Origin: Sulfitobacter noctilucicola
GTDB taxonomy: Bacteria > Pseudomonadota > Alphaproteobacteria > Rhodobacterales > Rhodobacteraceae
DNA: 64,000 nt
NCBI RefSeq assembly: GCF_000622385.1
Contig: NZ_JASD01000008.1
Span: 2,976,001 to 3,040,000, forward strand
Reading direction: 5' to 3'
Below the pieces are notes generated by a model. It had not been told where the DNA came from, searched no databases, and saw only the letters and a program-made list of their open reading frames with translations. The first letter of the stretch is position 1, and every line of letters begins with the position of its first letter. Shown piece by piece: positions 34,811 to 44,844 of the stretch. The translations under genes and the position numbers were made by a program.

Positions 34811-35113
34811 TCAGGACTTGTTGCCGTCGGCGACCCGGTCTTTCATCAGGTGCGAGGGACGGAAGGTCAGAACGCGACGGGGATTGATCGGCACCTCTTC
34901 GCCGGTCTTGGGATTGCGGCCGACACGAGCGGTTTTGTCACGCACCGAGAATGTACCGAATGAGGAGATTTTCACCTGCTGGCCGGTCACCAATGCGTCT
35001 GACATGTGATCCAGAACCGCTTCAACCAGTTGTGCACTTTCGTTGCGGGAAAGACCGACTTCGCGGAAGACCGCTTCGCTCAGGTCCATGCGCGTCAAGG
35101 TTTTATTCGTCAT
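34811..35113 (-). CDS. ihfA: Integration host factor subunit alpha
   Basis: This 100-residue HU/IHF-family DNA-bending protein pairs with IHF-beta. The N-terminal [20 protein letters not shown], the core [13 protein letters not shown] and the beta-arm [12 protein letters not shown] with the conserved proline are typical of the alpha subunit. It lies between fabH and the MerR gene, the usual order in this lineage. Confidence 0.95.
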   Translation of the reverse strand: MTNKTLTRMDLSEAVFREVGLSRNESAQLVEAVLDHMSDALVTGQQVKISSFGTFSVRDKTARVGRNPKTGEEVPINPRRVLTFRPSHLMKDRVADGNKS

Positions 35114-35212
35114 CCCAATCCCCCGGAAGTTTCATATACCTTAAACGCGGGCAAATTTCAGAGTCAATATCAATGGCTTGCGCAGGCGTCTTTATGCACG
35201 CGGATCAGCGGT

Positions 35213-36196
35213 TTACCATCTTAGAACAACAGCGCCCCACGCCAGTCCGCCGCCAATCGCTTCGGTCACAATCAGGTCGCCCTGTTTGATCTGGCCTCGC
35301 TGGCGACCCACAGAAAGGGCCAGCGGGATAGAGGCCGCAGAGGTGTTGCCGTGGTCCTGAACCGTCACAACAACGTTGTCCATCGGCAGGTCGAGCTTTT
35401 TGGCAGTGCCCTGAATGATGCGGATGTTGGCCTGATGCGGAACGACCCAGTCGATGTCGGCGGTGGTGACACCGGCACGCTCCATCGCTGTGGTGGCCGT
35501 GGCGGCAAGCTTGCCTACCGCATGGCGGAACACCTGATTGCCCTGCATGCGCAGATAGCCGCTGGTGCCTGTGCTAACACCACCGTCCACATAAAGCAGA
35601 TCTCGGTAGCGTCCGTCGGAATTCAGGTCCGTCGAGAGGATACCGCGATCGGTCGGTGCGCCCGTTCCGTTCTGCGCTTCCAGCAAGACAGCCCCCGCGC
35701 CGTCGCCGAAAAGCACGCAAGTGGACCGGTCCGTCCAGTCCATGATCTTGCTGAAGGTTTCCGCCCCGATCACCAGCACACGGCGGGCCTGACCGGAAAC
35801 GATCAGCGCGTTCGCGTTGGTCAACGCAAAGACGAACCCTGCACAAACGGCCTGAACATCAAAGGCATAGCCCTGTTTCATGCCCAACTGGGCCTGAACC
35901 ATGGTCGCGGCAGAGGGGAAGGTGAAATCAGCGGTAGAGGTTGCCAGTACGATGGCATCCACATCATCCGCCGTCAGGCCTGCGTCATCCAGCGCGGCCT
36001 GCGCTGCCGCTGTGGCCATCATCGATGTCGTCTCACCCTCGGCGGCGAAGTGGCGGCGCTCAATGCCTGAACGGGTACGGATCCATTCGTCGTTCGTATC
36101 CAGCGCCGCCTCGAATTCTGCATTTTCGACCACGCGTTCAGGCAGATAGTGCCCGCAGCCGATCACCACAGCACGCAGGTTGTTTCCAGCGGTCAT
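35213..36196 (-). CDS. fabH: 3-oxoacyl-ACP synthase III
   Basis: This 327-residue condensing enzyme starts fatty acid chains from acetyl-CoA and malonyl-ACP. The catalytic cysteine is in DVQAVCAGFVFAL, the histidine in VVPHQANIRIIQ and the asparagine in QDHGNTSAASIPLAL. It overlaps plsX by four bases (ATGA), so the two steps of lipid synthesis are translationally coupled. Confidence 0.96.
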   Translation of the reverse strand: MTAGNNLRAVVIGCGHYLPERVVENAEFEAALDTNDEWIRTRSGIERRHFAAEGETTSMMATAAAQAALDDAGLTADDVDAIVLATSTADFTFPSAATMVQAQLGMKQGYAFDVQAVCAGFVFALTNANALIVSGQARRVLVIGAETFSKIMDWTDRSTCVLFGDGAGAVLLEAQNGTGAPTDRGILSTDLNSDGRYRDLLYVDGGVSTGTSGYLRMQGNQVFRHAVGKLAATATTAMERAGVTTADIDWVVPHQANIRIIQGTAKKLDLPMDNVVVTVQDHGNTSAASIPLALSVGRQRGQIKQGDLIVTEAIGGGLAWGAVVLRW

Positions 36197-37284
36197 TCGG
36201 CGGCTCCTTCGGCGGGCAGGGCGGCCGCAACACGGGCGGCCAGCTTGTCATTGAACTGGTTGGCAGAGAGTTGTGCCGCAAGCTTGATCGCGGCGGAGAT
36301 GCCGGTGGCATCCGCGGAGCCATGGGATTTGACCACGGTGCCGTTTAAGCCCAGAAACACCCCGCCATTCACGCGGCGCGGATCGATCTTTTGTTGCAGA
36401 CGCATCAGCGAGCGGTACGCCAGTACCGAAGAGATGCGCGACAAAATGGAATAGGAAAACGCTTCACGCAGGCGGGCACCGATCAGGCTGGCGGTGCCTT
36501 CGCCGGTCTTGATAGCCACGTTTCCGGTGAACCCATCAGTCACAATCACATCTGCGGTGTCGCCGGAAATGTCGCCGCCTTCCACAAAGCCGACAAAAGC
36601 GTAGCCCGCGTCGGACGCGTGATCGCGAATCAGATCGTAGGCTTCTTTCAGTTCGGCGCGGCCTTTGTGCTCTTCCGTTCCGACATTCAGCAGACCGACG
36701 CGGGGTTTGGCAATGTCCATGCCGTTGCGGGCATAAGAAACCCCCATCAGGGCAAAGCGCATCAGATCGTCTGCATCGGCTTTGATGTCTGCGCCGACAT
36801 CCAGCATGACGTTAAAGCCCTGCGCGGTGGCGGCAGGATAAAGAACCGCAATGGCAGGCCGGTTGACGCCGGGCAGCTTGCGCAGGCGGATCATCGACAG
36901 GGCCATCAATGCGCCGGTGTTACCACAGGACACGGCCACAGCCGCATCACCGGTGCGCACCGATTCGATGGCCGACCACATGGAGGTGTCCTTGCCCGTG
37001 CGCACGACCTGACTGGGCTTGTCATCCATCGTGACCACATCCGCCGCATGGCGGACATCACAGCGGCCCTGCAGTTCAGCATACTTGGCGATCAGCGGGG
37101 TCAGCTGTTCGGAATCACCGTGCAAAACGAAAGCGATGTCGGGATTGATGCGTGCAGACAAAGAACACCCGGCAACAACGGCTGCCGGGCCTTTATCCCC
37201 GCCCATGGCATCCACCGAAATCAGTGTGCGCGCTTTGGTACGGGCAGGGGCAAGTGCGTCAGTATGATCGGTCGGTGCCGTCAT
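36193..37284 (-). CDS. plsX: Phosphate acyltransferase PlsX
   Basis: This 363-residue protein makes acyl-phosphate from acyl-ACP for phospholipid synthesis. SVDAMGGDKGP near the N-terminus and VSCGNTGALMALSM are family hallmarks. The N-terminus is about 20 residues longer than in many PlsX proteins (an Ala/Thr-rich extension), so an internal start cannot be excluded, but the ATG used leaves a 45-base gap to rpmF. It is followed by fabH. Confidence 0.94.
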   Translation of the reverse strand: MTAPTDHTDALAPARTKARTLISVDAMGGDKGPAAVVAGCSLSARINPDIAFVLHGDSEQLTPLIAKYAELQGRCDVRHAADVVTMDDKPSQVVRTGKDTSMWSAIESVRTGDAAVAVSCGNTGALMALSMIRLRKLPGVNRPAIAVLYPAATAQGFNVMLDVGADIKADADDLMRFALMGVSYARNGMDIAKPRVGLLNVGTEEHKGRAELKEAYDLIRDHASDAGYAFVGFVEGGDISGDTADVIVTDGFTGNVAIKTGEGTASLIGARLREAFSYSILSRISSVLAYRSLMRLQQKIDPRRVNGGVFLGLNGTVVKSHGSADATGISAAIKLAAQLSANQFNDKLAARVAAALPAEGAAE

Positions 37285-37329
37285 GGATGCGCATGCCTCT
37301 TTATGTTGTGCGACGAAACTGAGCCCAGC

Positions 37330-37536
37330 TTAGGCCGCGTCGTCTTCCAGGTCGATCTCTTCTGACAGAGCGACGATTTCTTTTTCGTCGTAGTGACCGC
37401 AGGATGCACAGATGTGGTGCGGGCGCTTCAGCTCACCACAGTTGGAGCATTCGTTCGGGTTCGCAGCGGTGAGCGAATCGTGCGCACGGCGATTGTTGCG
37501 GCGCGACTTGGAAACTTTATTCTGCTGGACAGCCAT
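37330..37536 (-). CDS. rpmF: 50S ribosomal protein L32
   Basis: This 68-residue protein has the L32 N-terminus [19 protein letters not shown] and a four-cysteine zinc ribbon (CSNCGE and CASCG). The ATG at 37536 gives the conserved start; the longer frame upstream is not L32. L32 before plsX and fabH is the widely conserved arrangement. Confidence 0.95.
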   Translation of the reverse strand: MAVQQNKVSKSRRNNRRAHDSLTAANPNECSNCGELKRPHHICASCGHYDEKEIVALSEEIDLEDDAA

Positions 37537-37741
37537 GTCTGGTGCCTTTGTCATTCGGGGGGTTCGGGCAAATGGCCACAAACCCCGTGTTTCAGGTTCC
37601 CCGGATTGGGTGTTCCGCCGCTTTAGGCAAAGCGGCAGGCGATGTCCAACCTTAATTCGGGTGAGGGCGGCAAAATACTGCGAAATGCGCAGGGTGCAAG
37701 CTTAAATCTGCCAGCCTGACGCTTCCTTGCCGGTCAGGTTT

Positions 37742-38293
37742 CTATGTGTCGTCTTTTGACAGCTTGTCCCTGATTGCGGCCAGACCTGCGAAGGGGCGTG
37801 CATCTTCGTCTGTCATGGGGGCTTCGCCGGGTTTGGTATAGACGAGCTGGCCCAGTTCGGCTTCGTCCTTGCGCGGATAATCCGGCACGGCGAGCACCAG
37901 CGCTTCCATCATGACAACCGCAGGATCAATCCATGTGCCAAGAGGTTCAACATTTTCCTCTACCGTCATTTCGGCCTCGGGCTCGTCGGGGTCTTCGTAT
38001 TCACGGATGAACTGGCGGACTACATCGGTGTCTATGCGCGTGGTCACAGGGTCCAGGGTGACGACACAGGGCTGTACCACGGTCGCACCAAGACGTCCTT
38101 CGAGAACCCAGTCGCTGCTGCCAAGCGGCTTGATCCTGCCCTGAAAGCTGAGTTTTCGAAGCGCGGAAAGATCAAGTTCCTGTGCAATCGCATTTATCTG
38201 AGCGTCGTCTGGGCGCAGTGAAAAAGCGTTTTCTGCCGTTTGGGAAAGGGTCGAGACGCGGATTGCCGTCCGGCTGGGGCTTGGCTGTGCCAT
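37742..38293 (-). CDS. DUF177 (YceD-like) protein
   Basis: This 183-residue protein matches the DUF177/YceD family, found next to rpmF in most bacteria and linked to 23S rRNA accumulation in some. Typical features are LRKLSFQGRIKPLG, VVQPCVVTLDPV, an acidic segment (EDPDEPEAEMTVEEN) and the C-terminal PFAGLAAIRDKL. The ATG at 38293 was chosen because upstream codons show no similarity. It lacks the cysteine pairs seen in some members. Confidence 0.85.
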   Translation of the reverse strand: MAQPSPSRTAIRVSTLSQTAENAFSLRPDDAQINAIAQELDLSALRKLSFQGRIKPLGSSDWVLEGRLGATVVQPCVVTLDPVTTRIDTDVVRQFIREYEDPDEPEAEMTVEENVEPLGTWIDPAVVMMEALVLAVPDYPRKDEAELGQLVYTKPGEAPMTDEDARPFAGLAAIRDKLSKDDT

Positions 38294-38384
38294 ATCTGGC
38301 CTACTTTCGTTTCTTGAACACAAGGTACTGCTTGGTGTATGCGGAATAAAAGCCAGACGTTGCAAGGGCAAGAGGGCAGACCAC

Positions 38385-38849
38385 ATGCGCACCATTCGCC
38401 GAAGACCTCTTCGAACCATGCAGGCTGCTGCACTTGTGACGGCGCTTGGCCTGAGCGGTTGTGCGCCTCAATTTTCGAACCACGGGTATATTCCGCCCGA
38501 AGATGATCTTGAACTGATCAGCATCGGTGCCGATACGCGCGAAAGTGTTGCGGAGAAAGTCGGCGTTCCGACGTCGTCAGGTGTTCTGACAGATAGTGCC
38601 TACTACTATGTGCGCATGCGGACCCGTACGATCGGGCCGCTTGCCCCTCAAGAGATCGAACGGCAGGTCTTGTCCATCAGCTTTGCCGATAATGGTGTTG
38701 TCGAGAACATCGAACGCTTCGGTCTGGAGCGTGGACAGGTTGTGCCGCTCTCGCGGCGTGTGACGACCTCGCCGGTCAGCGACAATTCCTTCCTGCGTCA
38801 ACTCTTGGGCAATATCGGACGCTTCAGCCCGTCGGCCCTTGGGGGCTGA
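38385..38849 (+). CDS. bamE: Outer-membrane assembly lipoprotein BamE (SmpA/OmlA)
   Basis: This 154-residue lipoprotein has a basic N-terminus, a hydrophobic stretch and a lipobox LSGC with Cys26 as the lipidation site. The mature part has the SmpA/OmlA motif (IGADTRESVAEKVGVPTSS, then YYYVRMR). It would help BamA insert proteins into the outer membrane. It is divergent from the DUF177 gene, a common arrangement in Rhodobacterales, and is followed by olsB. Confidence 0.9.
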   Translation: MRTIRRRPLRTMQAAALVTALGLSGCAPQFSNHGYIPPEDDLELISIGADTRESVAEKVGVPTSSGVLTDSAYYYVRMRTRTIGPLAPQEIERQVLSISFADNGVVENIERFGLERGQVVPLSRRVTTSPVSDNSFLRQLLGNIGRFSPSALGG

Positions 38850-38884
38850 CGCCGGATGACGCTTGAACTGCGGGGCTAGCGTAC

Positions 38885-39640
38885 ATGACCTATCATAATC
38901 CGGCACCGCAGAGCCTGATCCTTCTTGAAAAAGGCCGCTATACCGTCCGTGTTGCTGCCACAGCACCGGACATTGCGCGCACGCAGCAACTTCGCGCCTT
39001 GTGCTTTGGTATTGGCAGCGATGCCGATCAGGATGTCTATGACAGCCGCTGTACCCATATTCTGATCGAAGACCACCAGCAGGGCGATATCGTCTGCTGC
39101 TTCCGTTTGATGATGCTAGAAGGCAAAGATCTGGGGGACAGCTATGCCGCGCAATACTACGACGTGTCAGGGTTGGCAGCCTATCCCGGGTTGATGATGG
39201 AATTGGGACGGTTTTGCGTGGCACCCAACCGGCAGGACAGCGACATCATTCGCCTTGCCTGGGCCGCGATGACAGATTTTGTGGATCGGCAGGGCATCTC
39301 GATGCTGTTCGGTTGTTCCTCTTTTGCCGGGGTGGAGGCCGACAAGTACCTTGATGCTTTCGCACTATTGCGTGCCCGCCATCTCGCGCCGGAACGTTGG
39401 GCTCCGCGCACAGGATCGGCAGAGGTATTCCGCTACGGGGCCCAGTTGCGCCGCACGCCAGATGTGAAGCGCGCCAACGCTTGCATGCCACCGCTTTTGC
39501 GGACCTATCTGCTGATGGGGGGGTGGGTCAGCGACCATGCGGTGATCGACCGCGCCATGAACACGCTGCATGTCTTCACAGGTCTGGAAATTGCGGCCAT
39601 TCCCGAGAACCGCAAGCGCCTGTTGCGCGCTTTGGTTTGA
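38885..39640 (+). CDS. olsB: Ornithine-acyl-ACP N-acyltransferase (OlsB-like)
   Basis: This 251-residue GNAT-fold protein resembles OlsB, which joins a 3-hydroxy fatty acid to ornithine in the first step of ornithine lipid synthesis. Typical stretches are RTQQLRALCFG, DSRCTHILIED, CCFRLMML and MELGRFCVAPN. Roseobacters are known to make ornithine lipids. The second-step acyltransferase gene olsA is not adjacent here. The gene follows bamE by 35 bases. Confidence 0.88.
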   Translation: MTYHNPAPQSLILLEKGRYTVRVAATAPDIARTQQLRALCFGIGSDADQDVYDSRCTHILIEDHQQGDIVCCFRLMMLEGKDLGDSYAAQYYDVSGLAAYPGLMMELGRFCVAPNRQDSDIIRLAWAAMTDFVDRQGISMLFGCSSFAGVEADKYLDAFALLRARHLAPERWAPRTGSAEVFRYGAQLRRTPDVKRANACMPPLLRTYLLMGGWVSDHAVIDRAMNTLHVFTGLEIAAIPENRKRLLRALV

Positions 39641-39705
39641 GTTTATTGACCTAGTGAAGCACGGGGCGCGTTGACCTTTCTAGGGGCGGCGGTTAGCTGA
39701 GCCGC

Positions 39706-41517
39706 ATGGCACGTGCACCTCTTTTACAACTCAATGAAATTTCCCTGACATTCGGGGGCGATCCGGTTTTCGATGGGCTGTCGCTTGTCGTTCAGCCCGG
39801 CGACCGTGTTGCACTGGTCGGGCGCAACGGATCGGGCAAATCTACCTTGATGAAGGTGATGGCCGGACTGGTCGAAGCAGACCGCGGTGATGTGATCGCA
39901 GGCCCAGGCGTTTCTGTTGGCTATATGGAGCAAGACCCTGATCTGAGCGGGTACGAAACGCTCGGTGCTTTTGCATCTGCTACGCTTGAGCCGTCAGAAA
40001 TGTACAAAGTCGAGCGGGCAGGCGAAGGCCTCAAATTCGATCCTGACCGCCCTGTGGCCACAGCCAGCGGCGGGGAGCGGCGGCGTGCCGCACTCGCGCG
40101 GTTGATGGCGGAAGAGCCGGAGTTGATGTTGCTCGATGAGCCGACGAACCATCTTGATATCGAGGCGATCCGCTGGCTTGAGGATGAGCTGAAAGGCACA
40201 CGCACGGCCTTTGTCATTATCAGCCACGACCGCGCATTTCTGCGTGAGCTAACACGTGCAACCCTCTGGATTGACAGAGGAATGGTGCGGCGGCAGGAAA
40301 AGGGGTTCGGTGAGTTCGAGGCTTGGCGCGATGCTGTCTGGGATGAAGAGGACATGCAGCGCCACAAGCTGAACCGCAAGATCAAGGCGGAGGCCCGTTG
40401 GGCGGTCGAGGGCATCTCGGCGCGGCGCAAGCGCAATCAGGGCCGCGTACGCGCCTTGCAGGATTTGCGGGCAGAACGCGCGTCACAGATTACCCGTCAG
40501 GGCACCGCAGCAATGGCGTTGGATGCCGGGCCAAAGTCCGGTCGCAAGGTGATCGAGGCTATCGGGATCACCAAACGTTTTGGCGACAAGACCATCGTAA
40601 AGGACTTTTCGCTCAAGGTGCAGCGCGGCGACCGCATTGCCCTTGTCGGGCCGAATGGCGTGGGCAAGACCACATTGCTGAACATGCTCATCGGTCGCGA
40701 GGCACCGGACGAGGGCGAGGTGACGCTGGGCACCAATCTGGCGCTGGCCCTGTTTGATCAGGCACGTGCACAGCTGGATGGAGACATGACCTTGTGGGAA
40801 TCGCTGACCGGCGATCCTGACATGCGGGTGTCCGGCAAGGCCGATCAGGTGCTTGTGCGGGGCATGCCGAAACACGTTGTCGGCTACCTCAAGGAATTCC
40901 TGTTCGATGAAGGACAGGCGCGTGCGCCCGTGCGGTCACTGTCAGGTGGCGAAAAGGCGCGGTTGCTGCTGGCCAAGATCATGGCACGCGAAAGCAATCT
41001 GCTGGTGCTGGACGAACCGACAAACGATCTGGATGTCGAAACGCTTGATCTGCTTCAGGAGCTTCTGGGGCAATATGATGGCACGGTTATTCTGGTCAGC
41101 CACGACCGCGACTTCCTTGATCGTGTGGCGGCCACGACCATTGCGATGGAAGGCGACGGGCGGGCCACGGTCTATGCCGGTGGCTGGACGGATTATCTGT
41201 CGCAACGCGGGCAGGATGATTTCTCTTCAAGCGTTATCGAGACAAAGAAAGCGGCAGTTGCCAAGGCCGCGCCCAAGAAGGCAGAAAAGAAGGGACTGAG
41301 CTTTACCGAGAAGCACCGGCTGGAGGCACTGCCCGCCGAGCTGGACCGGTTGGGAGCAGAGATTGGCAAGCTGGAAGAGCTTTTGGCCGATCCGGATTTG
41401 TTCACGTCCGCACCGGTTAAGTTTAACAAAGCCACTCAAGCCCTTGTAGAGCGTCAGGAAAAGCTGGCAGCGGCTGAAGAAGAGTGGTTGCTGTTGGAAG
41501 AAAAATCCACCGGTTAG
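39706..41517 (+). CDS. ABC-F family ATPase (Uup-like)
   Basis: This 603-residue protein has two ABC cassettes and no membrane segments, the ABC-F plan of ribosome-associated ATPases. Walker A motifs are GRNGSGKST and GPNGVGKTT, signatures are SGGERRRAALARLM and SGGEKARLLLAKIM, and Walker B motifs end in LDEPTNHLDIE and LDEPTNDLDVE. A C-terminal charged helical domain (from about 530) resembles the DNA-binding tail of Uup. Its stop overlaps the converging gene by four bases. Confidence 0.93.
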   Translation: MARAPLLQLNEISLTFGGDPVFDGLSLVVQPGDRVALVGRNGSGKSTLMKVMAGLVEADRGDVIAGPGVSVGYMEQDPDLSGYETLGAFASATLEPSEMYKVERAGEGLKFDPDRPVATASGGERRRAALARLMAEEPELMLLDEPTNHLDIEAIRWLEDELKGTRTAFVIISHDRAFLRELTRATLWIDRGMVRRQEKGFGEFEAWRDAVWDEEDMQRHKLNRKIKAEARWAVEGISARRKRNQGRVRALQDLRAERASQITRQGTAAMALDAGPKSGRKVIEAIGITKRFGDKTIVKDFSLKVQRGDRIALVGPNGVGKTTLLNMLIGREAPDEGEVTLGTNLALALFDQARAQLDGDMTLWESLTGDPDMRVSGKADQVLVRGMPKHVVGYLKEFLFDEGQARAPVRSLSGGEKARLLLAKIMARESNLLVLDEPTNDLDVETLDLLQELLGQYDGTVILVSHDRDFLDRVAATTIAMEGDGRATVYAGGWTDYLSQRGQDDFSSSVIETKKAAVAKAAPKKAEKKGLSFTEKHRLEALPAELDRLGAEIGKLEELLADPDLFTSAPVKFNKATQALVERQEKLAAAEEEWLLLEEKSTG

Positions 41518-42368
41518 GCCTGTGCCAAGGCGGGTTGGGTAAAGCCCGGCCATACCAGATGCGTCCCACCCGTGCGGCGCGGTTGCCCGCCCGCACGACG
41601 TTTGAACCGGTCCAACCCCGGTGTGCGCCCATCCAGTACGCCTAGATCAATATCTCTCACATTGCTGCGGGCGAAATGGCTCGCTGCGCGCCAGAGCAAC
41701 AGGTTATGGGCGCAAAGGTGGCGTCCCTCATTGGTTATGTGGCCGATGTGATATGTCGCACTTTGGCCGTGTGTCAGGAAAACCATGTGCGCGACCGATT
41801 CACCACGATGGGAGGCTGCGAAAACATGCGTCTGGTCCGGTGCAGTTAGGGCGAAAGCGGATGTGAGCGCCACCGGCCAGTTCAGGTAGCCGCGCGCGGC
41901 CGATTGGGCCGTCTCAAGCTTCAGGACCATACCTTTTGGGTCAGGATCCAGCCGGTTGCGTGTCACCGTAAGGTGATGCCCCTCAGCACGGACCAGTTGA
42001 TTGCGCCACTTGGGGTGCAACGCATCACGCCGCGACTTTGCACAGCCGCTTAGGGGGAGCACCGACAGGGTGCGTGGCTTCATCACGCGCAGGCTTCGGC
42101 CCAAGCGGCAGGGCAATTCGGGCGACAACACGATCAGGCTTCGGTGCAGGCCGACATGGCGCAATTGTGCTGTCAAATCAGCGGGAGGACTGGCGCGAGG
42201 CAGCATCACGACACGCAAGCCGGCAAAACGGCGTTGAAGAATAGTCAATCCGCCCGGCAGAGTGACGGGCTTCTGGCCGCACATCCGCAACGCCTGCACG
42301 AAGGCGGGGTCTTGCATCAAGGGGGTGTGCGGCGTCGAAGCGTGATCGAGCATGGCCAATAGGGCCAT
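41514..42368 (-). CDS. GNAT/FemAB-like acetyltransferase-fold protein
   Basis: This 284-residue protein lacks an obvious single-domain match but shows features of FemAB-type GNAT proteins. There is a basic HPKWRNQLVRAE segment at about residues 118-129, a later LLLWRAASHFARSNVRDIDL, and a C-terminal GLDRFKRRAGGQPRRTGG motif like those binding acyl donors. There is no signal peptide. It converges with the ABC-F gene, overlapping by four bases, and lies 30 bases upstream of tyrS on the same strand. An N-acyltransferase of unknown substrate is the likely function. Confidence 0.65.
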   Translation of the reverse strand: MALLAMLDHASTPHTPLMQDPAFVQALRMCGQKPVTLPGGLTILQRRFAGLRVVMLPRASPPADLTAQLRHVGLHRSLIVLSPELPCRLGRSLRVMKPRTLSVLPLSGCAKSRRDALHPKWRNQLVRAEGHHLTVTRNRLDPDPKGMVLKLETAQSAARGYLNWPVALTSAFALTAPDQTHVFAASHRGESVAHMVFLTHGQSATYHIGHITNEGRHLCAHNLLLWRAASHFARSNVRDIDLGVLDGRTPGLDRFKRRAGGQPRRTGGTHLVWPGFTQPALAQA

Positions 42369-42398
42369 GCTCTTGGTTAAATCACCGTTAAGATCGCT

Positions 42399-43649
42399 TT
42401 AGCCGATTTGCACAAGCGCGTGGCGCTTTTTGCCCGCGCTTAGTTTGACGGGGGATGCGAGCGTTTCAGCGTTCAGCATCAGACCTGCATCGGTGAGCGG
42501 TGCATCGTCGATCTTGGCTCCGTTTTCAGCAATCAGGCGCTTTGCCTCTTTACCTGAACCCGCAAGACCGGATTTAACGAGCAACTGTACGATAGAGATG
42601 CCGTCACCGATATCAGCCGCACTCAGCGTGAGGGTTGGCAAATCGTCGCCGACACCGCCTTTTTCAAACACCTCGCGTGCCGTAGCTTCGGCCGCAGCGG
42701 CGGCATCTGCGCCGTGCAGCAGCGTGGTGACTTCGTTGGCGAGGATAATCTTGGCAGCATTGATCTCGGAACCTTCAAGCGCGCCAAGCCGGTTGCATTC
42801 ATCTACTGGAAGTTCGGTAAACAATTTCAGGAACTTGCCGGTGTCTGCGTCAGTTGTGTTGCGCCAGAATTGCCAGAATTCGTAAGACGACAGCATATCC
42901 CCGTTAAGCCATATTGCCCCGCCTTGGGACTTGCCCATCTTGCGTCCATCGGAGGTCGTCAGCAGCGGAGTGGTCAGGCCGTAAATCTCGTTATCAAGCA
43001 CACGGCGCGTCAGGTCGATGCCGTTGACGATATTCCCCCACTGATCCGACCCGCCCATTTGCAACAGGCACCCGTAGCGGCGGTTCAGCTCAAGGAAATC
43101 GTAAGCCTGCAAGATCATGTAGTTAAATTCGAGGAAAGAAAGCGACTGTTCGCGGTCAAGTCGTGATTTGACACTTTCAAACGATAACATCCTGTTCACA
43201 CTGAAATGCCGTCCGATGTCGCGCAGGAAATCGAGGTAGTTCAGCGTGTCCAGCCATTCTGCGTTGTTCAACATCAAGGCATCGGTCTTTGCATCGCCAT
43301 ATTGCAAATACTTTGCAAAAACCTGCTGCATTCCCTGAATGTTGGCCTCGATCTGCTCTGGCCCCAACAGCGGCCGTTCATCGCTGCGGAACGATGGGTC
43401 GCCCACTTTGGTTGTGCCGCCGCCCATCAGTGTAATCGGCTTATGACCGCATTTTTGAAGCCAGCGCAGCACCATGATGTTCATCAGGTGACCGACATGC
43501 AAGGATTTCGCCGTCGCGTCATAGCCGATATACGCAGGCACGACACCGGCGGAAAAAGCCTCATCCAGGCCCTGATAATCGGTGCAATCGGCCAGAAAAC
43601 CGCGCTCCATCATCACCGCGATGAATTCCGATTTGGGATGGTAGGTCAT
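42399..43649 (-). CDS. tyrS: Tyrosyl-tRNA synthetase
   Basis: This 416-residue class I synthetase charges tRNA-Tyr. The HIGH-type motif is HVGHLMN, the KMSKS-type loop is [12 protein letters not shown], and an S4-like RNA-binding domain forms the C-terminus ([20 protein letters not shown]). The ATG at 43649 gives the normal N-terminus ([18 protein letters not shown]). It is divergent from anmK, 88 bases apart. Confidence 0.95.
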   Translation of the reverse strand: MTYHPKSEFIAVMMERGFLADCTDYQGLDEAFSAGVVPAYIGYDATAKSLHVGHLMNIMVLRWLQKCGHKPITLMGGGTTKVGDPSFRSDERPLLGPEQIEANIQGMQQVFAKYLQYGDAKTDALMLNNAEWLDTLNYLDFLRDIGRHFSVNRMLSFESVKSRLDREQSLSFLEFNYMILQAYDFLELNRRYGCLLQMGGSDQWGNIVNGIDLTRRVLDNEIYGLTTPLLTTSDGRKMGKSQGGAIWLNGDMLSSYEFWQFWRNTTDADTGKFLKLFTELPVDECNRLGALEGSEINAAKIILANEVTTLLHGADAAAAAEATAREVFEKGGVGDDLPTLTLSAADIGDGISIVQLLVKSGLAGSGKEAKRLIAENGAKIDDAPLTDAGLMLNAETLASPVKLSAGKKRHALVQIG

Positions 43650-43737
43650 ATGTCTTGCCTCAGCTTGCGTTTGCGGGGCATCTATAGGCCCAAAGAGGGG
43701 CCGAGGGAAAGGCCCGCTAGCACGAGGCAGAGGGCAA

Positions 43738-44844
43738 ATGAGCAAGGCGATTGGCAAGGAAGGTCCCGTGCGTGCTTTGGGCGCGATGTCTGGTACGTCT
43801 CTGGACGGAGTAGATGCGGCGGTTCTGGTGACAGACGGGCACGATATTATCCGGTTCGGAGAGGCGGCTTACCGGACATACACAGCCCAAGAGCGGTCTG
43901 TCATCGCTGCAGGATTTGGCAAATGGCGCGGGCCCGAGGTCCATGCCGCCGCTGAAGTCGTGGAGACCGCCCATGTCGCACTGCTGGATCCGATGGAGCG
44001 GCCGGATCTGATCGGCTTTCATGGTCAGACGCTGGCACATGCACCACGGACACAAGGGACCTTGCAAGTCGGTGACGGTGCCTTGCTGGCCGAGCGTTTG
44101 GGATGTCCGGTGGTCTGGGATTTCCGCAGCGCAGATGTGGAGTTGGGCGGCGAAGGCGCGCCGCTTGCCCCGTTCTTTCATCATGCGTGTGCGCGTTATG
44201 CCGGTATTACCGAACCTGTGGCGTTTCTAAATCTTGGCGGTGTAGGAAACCTGACGTGGGTGGACCCTGCGATCAAGCGGCCGGAGGAAGACGGCGCATT
44301 ACTGGCCTTTGATACGGGGCCTGCCAACGCACCGATCAATGATCTGATGCAGGCGCGGCTGGGATTGCCTTTTGACGAAGAGGGCGCGCTTGCTGCTAGG
44401 GGTGTGGTGGAGCAGGGCGCATTGGAACTGTTTCTGGCCGAGCCCTATTTCGCCCGCATCCCGCCCAAATCTTTGGACCGCAACGATTTTGCCGAGATGG
44501 TCGCCCTTGTGAACGAGCTTTCGGATGCGGATGCTGCTGCGACCCTGACGGCGATGTGTGCCGCTGGCGTGGCCGAGGCGATGCAGCACTGCCCGCGCAT
44601 GCCATCGCGCGTACTGGTGACAGGCGGGGGGCGTCACAATCCGGTTTTGATGCAGATGTTATCCGTCAGCCTTGAGTGCGCGGTGGCACCTGTCGAAGAC
44701 ATCGGGTTGGACGGTGACATGCTCGAAGCGCAGGCGTTTGCTTATCTTGCTGTGCGTGTGGCGCGTAGGTTGCCGACATCCTGCCCTGGCACCACAGGTG
44801 TGCGGGCCGCCGTAGGCGGTGGCACGGTGAGCATGCCGTCCTGA
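43738..44844 (+). CDS. anmK: Anhydro-N-acetylmuramic acid kinase
   Basis: This 368-residue ASKHA-fold kinase phosphorylates and opens 1,6-anhydro-MurNAc, a cell-wall recycling step after NagZ. Characteristic motifs are [47 protein letters not shown] and [12 protein letters not shown]. Its stop directly abuts that of the converging desaturase gene. Together with nagZ at 29.5 kb it shows an active recycling pathway. Confidence 0.95.
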   Translation: MSKAIGKEGPVRALGAMSGTSLDGVDAAVLVTDGHDIIRFGEAAYRTYTAQERSVIAAGFGKWRGPEVHAAAEVVETAHVALLDPMERPDLIGFHGQTLAHAPRTQGTLQVGDGALLAERLGCPVVWDFRSADVELGGEGAPLAPFFHHACARYAGITEPVAFLNLGGVGNLTWVDPAIKRPEEDGALLAFDTGPANAPINDLMQARLGLPFDEEGALAARGVVEQGALELFLAEPYFARIPPKSLDRNDFAEMVALVNELSDADAAATLTAMCAAGVAEAMQHCPRMPSRVLVTGGGRHNPVLMQMLSVSLECAVAPVEDIGLDGDMLEAQAFAYLAVRVARRLPTSCPGTTGVRAAVGGGTVSMPS